This document shows positions 3,928 to 5,892 of a DNA stretch of 5,892 bases, piece by piece (the first letter of the stretch is position 1; each line of letters opens with the position of its first letter). Origin of the DNA: Hadesarchaea archaeon (GTDB lineage Archaea; Hadarchaeota; Hadarchaeia; Hadarchaeales; Hadarchaeaceae). Where the stretch lies: positions 1 to 5,892 of the forward strand of contig JAGMBM010000142.1 of NCBI GenBank assembly GCA_023129675.1, in the 5' to 3' direction. A program made the position numbers and the translations under genes. The notes beneath the pieces are model-generated. The model saw nothing but the letters and a program-made list of their open reading frames with translations. It was not told the DNA's origin and did not search any database.

Positions 3928-4692
3928 ATGGCACGCAATAACGATAAAGAAAAGGCCAGAGCGATAGTGCAATCCATGGAGGGTAGGCTGAGAGATGAGT
4001 TTGCGAGGCTCCGAAAAGTTATTTTTAACCCTAATGTCAAAGGACAAGAGTACGAACTAAGAGTGAAGGAATTTTTTGAACCTTATCTTATGGGGGTTTA
4101 TGATTTTCATGTAAGATGTTCTCTACTCGACGCTGAATTGAAAGCTTTCTCAATCTTCTCTCAAGTAGAGAACGAATTTGATGTTGTAGCTACTCATAAG
4201 ATAGCTTCTCCACGCTTAGTTCTCAAAACAGGAACTAGTGCTTTTGTTCCATATGATGCTGTGGCCTTTGTTATATCTGTCAAGCAAACACTATCCCTTC
4301 CAGCTTTAGAAAAGGATTTAGACAAATATCAAAAAGTCGGCCAATTGCCATTTTCTAAGTTGGGCCCAGCACTCGAAGGGAAATACACTATCGAGAGGCC
4401 CATGAGGGTATTACTTTACTCCGAAGGAGGTTTATCAAACAGCGTTTTGGGTAAATTATTAGAAATGAAGCAGGTATGGGATATTTTAGAAAACGTTTCA
4501 GAGGACACTCTTATCACAAACGATAATCTTCCCTTTACTAGGGCTTTAGCCAAAAAAGAGCCTTCGTTAGAGTTTAAAGAACATTCGCTAGCCATGTTGA
4601 TGCTTTTCCTGTCCGTGTCTATTCCCAGTCCTTTAGGATTGAACACAGGTAATTTGTTGTTTAATCTTATAAGAATGGCTGAAAGCGAATAG
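3928..4692 (+). CDS. DUF6602-like protein, possibly a degenerate PD-(D/E)XK nuclease
   Basis: Counting from ATG 3928 the protein has 254 residues. The segment 38-130 follows the DUF6602 plan as I know it: GQEYELRVKEFFEPYL (acidic helix), then SIFSQVENEFDVV with Asp85, then FVPYDAVAFVISVKQTLS at about 106-123, then an amphipathic helix with LEKDLDKY. This resembles the restriction-endonuclease core Asp...Glu-x-Lys, but the Glu is replaced by Ser117 (SVK), so nuclease activity is doubtful. A hydrophobic stretch near 221-234 is of unclear role. I chose ATG 3928 because GAGAGGGG ends 7 bases before it; ATG 3922 is too close to that site. The AT-rich composition and promoter match the other island genes. 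The family assignment is from memory of its motifs. Confidence 0.55.
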   Translation: MARNNDKEKARAIVQSMEGRLRDEFARLRKVIFNPNVKGQEYELRVKEFFEPYLMGVYDFHVRCSLLDAELKAFSIFSQVENEFDVVATHKIASPRLVLKTGTSAFVPYDAVAFVISVKQTLSLPALEKDLDKYQKVGQLPFSKLGPALEGKYTIERPMRVLLYSEGGLSNSVLGKLLEMKQVWDILENVSEDTLITNDNLPFTRALAKKEPSLEFKEHSLAMLMLFLSVSIPSPLGLNTGNLLFNLIRMAESE

Positions 4693-4714
4693 GGTAGGCA
4701 ACCTCTATTTCCAC

Positions 4715-4740
4715 TGAAAGTTTTTATGTTGGTCCTTTCA
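4715..4740 (+). promoter_or_regulatory. Inverted repeat TGAAAG-N14-CTTTCA around a TATA-like element
   Basis: The arms at 4715-4720 and 4735-4740 enclose TTTTTATG (4721-4728). A start about 25 bases on would fall near 4750, before ATG 4760 and ATG 4825. It may be the promoter/operator of the membrane-protein gene. The same dyad could equally serve as a hairpin after the preceding gene. Confidence 0.35.
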
Positions 4741-4759
4741 AATCAAGCGTGAAGTGGTT

Positions 4760-4849
4760 ATGATGAAGACCAAAATATCCAAAGTTAAGATACAAATGAT
4801 GAGAAATGAAGGAGTGTCAGGTTTATGGGACAAGAAAGACTGCGCATAG
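4760..4849 (+). CDS. Possible 29-residue small ORF, overlapping the next gene
   Basis: ATG 4760 opens a 29-codon frame (starting MMKTKISKVKIQ and ending KKDCA, stop TAG at 4847-4849). It lies just downstream of the TATA-like element and overlaps the first 25 bases of the next gene in another frame. A weak AAGTGGTT precedes it. It could be a translated leader that couples to the ATG at 4825, whose own GGAGTG lies inside it, or chance. There is no homology I can recognise. Confidence 0.2.
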   Translation: MMKTKISKVKIQMMRNEGVSGLWDKKDCA

Positions 4850-5268
4850 AAGACAAATATCCGCTGTATAGAGGAGCTAAAGATGATCGCTCTAATCTAG
4901 AGATAGTGCATGATAAACACATAGCTCGGGCAATCACATATTCTCAAACTGCTCTGTCTATATTAGTCTTAGGAGCTACCATTGCTGCTTTTCTTTATCT
5001 TATTTTAGGGGAGATAATTTATCTTGGTGTTTTCTCCTTATTTGTAATTTCGGCTGCAAGAAGATTTTTCCTATCATGGAGACATCTCATAACAGCACAG
5101 TTTATAGAAGAAGTATTTGGTGTTCCTCACACATCGATGAAATACAAGCTTGGTGATAGACTCGAACAGTTTAGAAAATACGATGCATATGATGAAAAAC
5201 TCAAGCAGTTTAGAAAAAGGAGGTACTGCCTATTCTTGGATAAAATATTGAAGCACATTCCATTCTGA
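4825..5268 (+). CDS. Two-helix membrane protein, unknown function
   Basis: This 147-residue protein has a charged, cytoplasm-like N-terminus (residues 1-38), a tight pair of membrane helices at about 41-61 and 63-79, and a helical, strongly basic C-terminus (LEQFRKYDAYDEKLKQFRKRR, about 113-133). The layout of two adjacent helices followed by a long helical tail loosely recalls SLATT-type effector proteins of defence loci, but I see no decisive motif and do not assign it. ATG 4825 is backed by GGAGTG at 4811-4816, 8 bases upstream. It is AT-rich like its neighbours, lies 132 bases after the DUF6602-like gene on the same strand, and converges with the next gene over a 28-base gap. Confidence 0.68.
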   Translation: MGQERLRIEDKYPLYRGAKDDRSNLEIVHDKHIARAITYSQTALSILVLGATIAAFLYLILGEIIYLGVFSLFVISAARRFFLSWRHLITAQFIEEVFGVPHTSMKYKLGDRLEQFRKYDAYDEKLKQFRKRRYCLFLDKILKHIPF

Positions 5269-5296
5269 AGTATTTTAACGGTTCTTGACTTCTGGT

Positions 5297-5695
5297 TCAG
5301 CTAATCGAACTTGACGGATGTGCATCACTTATCCACTTTCCATAGATTATAATCACCATAAAAGATAGCACGCTTAGTATCAACATGATGGGAGCCAACA
5401 CGATGGAGCCCAATTTTAAATCATACAAGTAAAAAATGATAAACAGCGTGTAAAAAACTAAAGGGGATAGACGTGCTAAACAATATTTAGCGAATGCTGG
5501 GTAGTAGATGGCTTTACTCTTTTTGTGAAATCTCTTACTTTCCTCTTCAGAAAGACGCCAATTAAACACCCTATTTTCTCTTGCAATTTCTCCTATCGAT
5601 TTTCTTTCTGGTCTTTTCGATTTCTGAAAAAGTCTCAAGTTAAATATATTTAGTGCACCCACAAAGGCTACCAACGCTACTAAAACTTCGTCCAT
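5297..5695 (-). CDS. Three-helix membrane protein, unknown function
   Basis: Counting from ATG 5693-5695 the protein has 132 residues. It has an N-terminal membrane helix (about 2-20), a charged cytoplasmic-type middle (RLFQKSKRPERKSIGEI and LSEEESKRFHKKSK), and a pair of helices at about 75-92 and 97-118, ending in a polar tail (DAHPSSSIS). No family is recognised. An earlier in-frame ATG (5729-5731) would add 12 residues, but GGAGGT at 5701-5706 lies 5 bases before the chosen ATG, and the upstream TATA element would start the transcript after 5731. It converges with the two-helix membrane protein, and both have a helix pair beside a basic segment, so a functional pair is possible but unproven. 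Confidence 0.68.
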   Translation of the reverse strand: MDEVLVALVAFVGALNIFNLRLFQKSKRPERKSIGEIARENRVFNWRLSEEESKRFHKKSKAIYYPAFAKYCLARLSPLVFYTLFIIFYLYDLKLGSIVLAPIMLILSVLSFMVIIIYGKWISDAHPSSSIS

Positions 5696-5700
5696 AGTCA

Positions 5701-5706
5701 ACCTCC
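5701..5706 (-). promoter_or_regulatory. Ribosome binding site deciding the start at 5695
   Basis: GGAGGT (within GGAGGTTGA) on the minus strand is 5 bases before ATG 5693-5695. It lies inside any longer frame from 5731 and so argues for the shorter protein. Confidence 0.75.
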
Positions 5707-5742
5707 TTGACAAACCTGCCCTCAAATCCATTATTATCTAAG

Positions 5743-5751
5743 ATATTTTAA
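5743..5751. promoter_or_regulatory. Shared TATA-like element between divergent genes
   Basis: ATATTTTAA (plus) / TTAAAATAT (minus). To the left it predicts a transcript start near 5720 for the three-helix protein. To the right it lies about 25 bases before ATG 5772, which would give a leaderless message. One element could serve both directions; this is inferred from spacing. Confidence 0.45.
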
Positions 5752-5771
5752 GTCCTTAGGTAAGCTTCTAA

Positions 5772-5892
5772 ATGCAAAATGGATGGATATTGCAACTTAA
5801 CGAGGCTGTAAAAACATCACTTGCTATCTGGGAGAGGTGGGAATCCTCTCTTTTTTCTAATTCTCTCCATGATTTACGGTTGTATATACAAA
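5772..5892 (+). CDS. Start of an unidentified gene, cut by the window end
   Basis: ATG 5772 opens a frame that stays open for 40 codons to the last base, reading MQNGWILQLNEAVKTSL, then AIWERWESSLFSNSLHDLRLYIQ. The mix of residues looks like real protein (amphipathic, with W, L and charged residues), and the TATA-like element at 5743-5751 is at leaderless distance. No ribosome site precedes it. A hairpin with a T-run lies inside it and is best read as coding sequence by chance. No family can be assigned from this fragment. Confidence 0.4.
   Translation, partial: MQNGWILQLNEAVKTSLAIWERWESSLFSNSLHDLRLYIQ

Noticed and set aside
4360..4373. TGGGCCCAGCACT in the DUF6602-like gene resembling tRNA intron sequence (728-741, 2727-2737)
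   Set aside because: The shared part is about 11 bases built on the palindrome GGGCCC and sits in frame in a coding region; likely coincidence, not an attachment site.
5832..5856. Terminator-like hairpin GAGAGG-N7-CCTCTC followed by six T
   Set aside because: It lies within a frame open from ATG 5772 to the window end, with no gene ending just before it; most likely a chance hairpin in coding sequence, though it would matter if that frame is not real.

Overview
The window looks archaeal, most likely from a thermophilic member of the Thermoproteota/TACK side. The signs are two tRNA genes cut by several tiny introns with bulge-helix-bulge (BHB) borders, TATA-type boxes about 25 bases before inferred transcript starts, GGTGA/GGAGGT ribosome sites, a stand-alone Lrp/AsnC sensor domain and a membrane-anchored S16 (Lon-type) protease. 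The lineage is an inference; nothing here fixes a genus.

Layout: 1-627 holds the end of an M50 membrane metalloprotease and a short Lrp/AsnC ligand-binding protein. A tRNA-Gln(CUG) gene with three introns follows at 631-762 (minus). An AT-richer stretch (about 770-1310) carries one small single-pass membrane protein of unknown function. GC-richer DNA returns with a divergent pair, a four-helix membrane protein (minus) and the S16 protease (plus), separated by a palindrome. At 2607-2762 (minus) is tRNA-Gln(UUG) with four introns. To its right the DNA is again AT-richer, looks like accessory DNA, and runs to the window end: a ribbon-helix-helix (RHH) protein whose reading frame continues into the tRNA gene, an HNH-type zinc protein, a DUF6602-like protein, two small membrane proteins and the start of one more gene. 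No integrase, transposase or CRISPR array is visible.

The outstanding feature is the pair of tRNA-Gln genes. Seven introns of 16-21 bases can be placed at single-base precision by the BHB rule (4-bp central helix flanked by two 3-base bulges). Both genes then collapse to 76-base tRNAs (CCA included) with complete cloverleafs and the T-loop TTCGAAT. In the UUG gene two pairs of introns are so close that the helix for one forms only after the other is removed, which predicts an obligatory splicing order.

Most functional links among the accessory genes are unclear. The RHH, HNH and nuclease-like proteins would fit a mobile or defence-type island beside a tRNA, but this is inferred from composition and gene type only.
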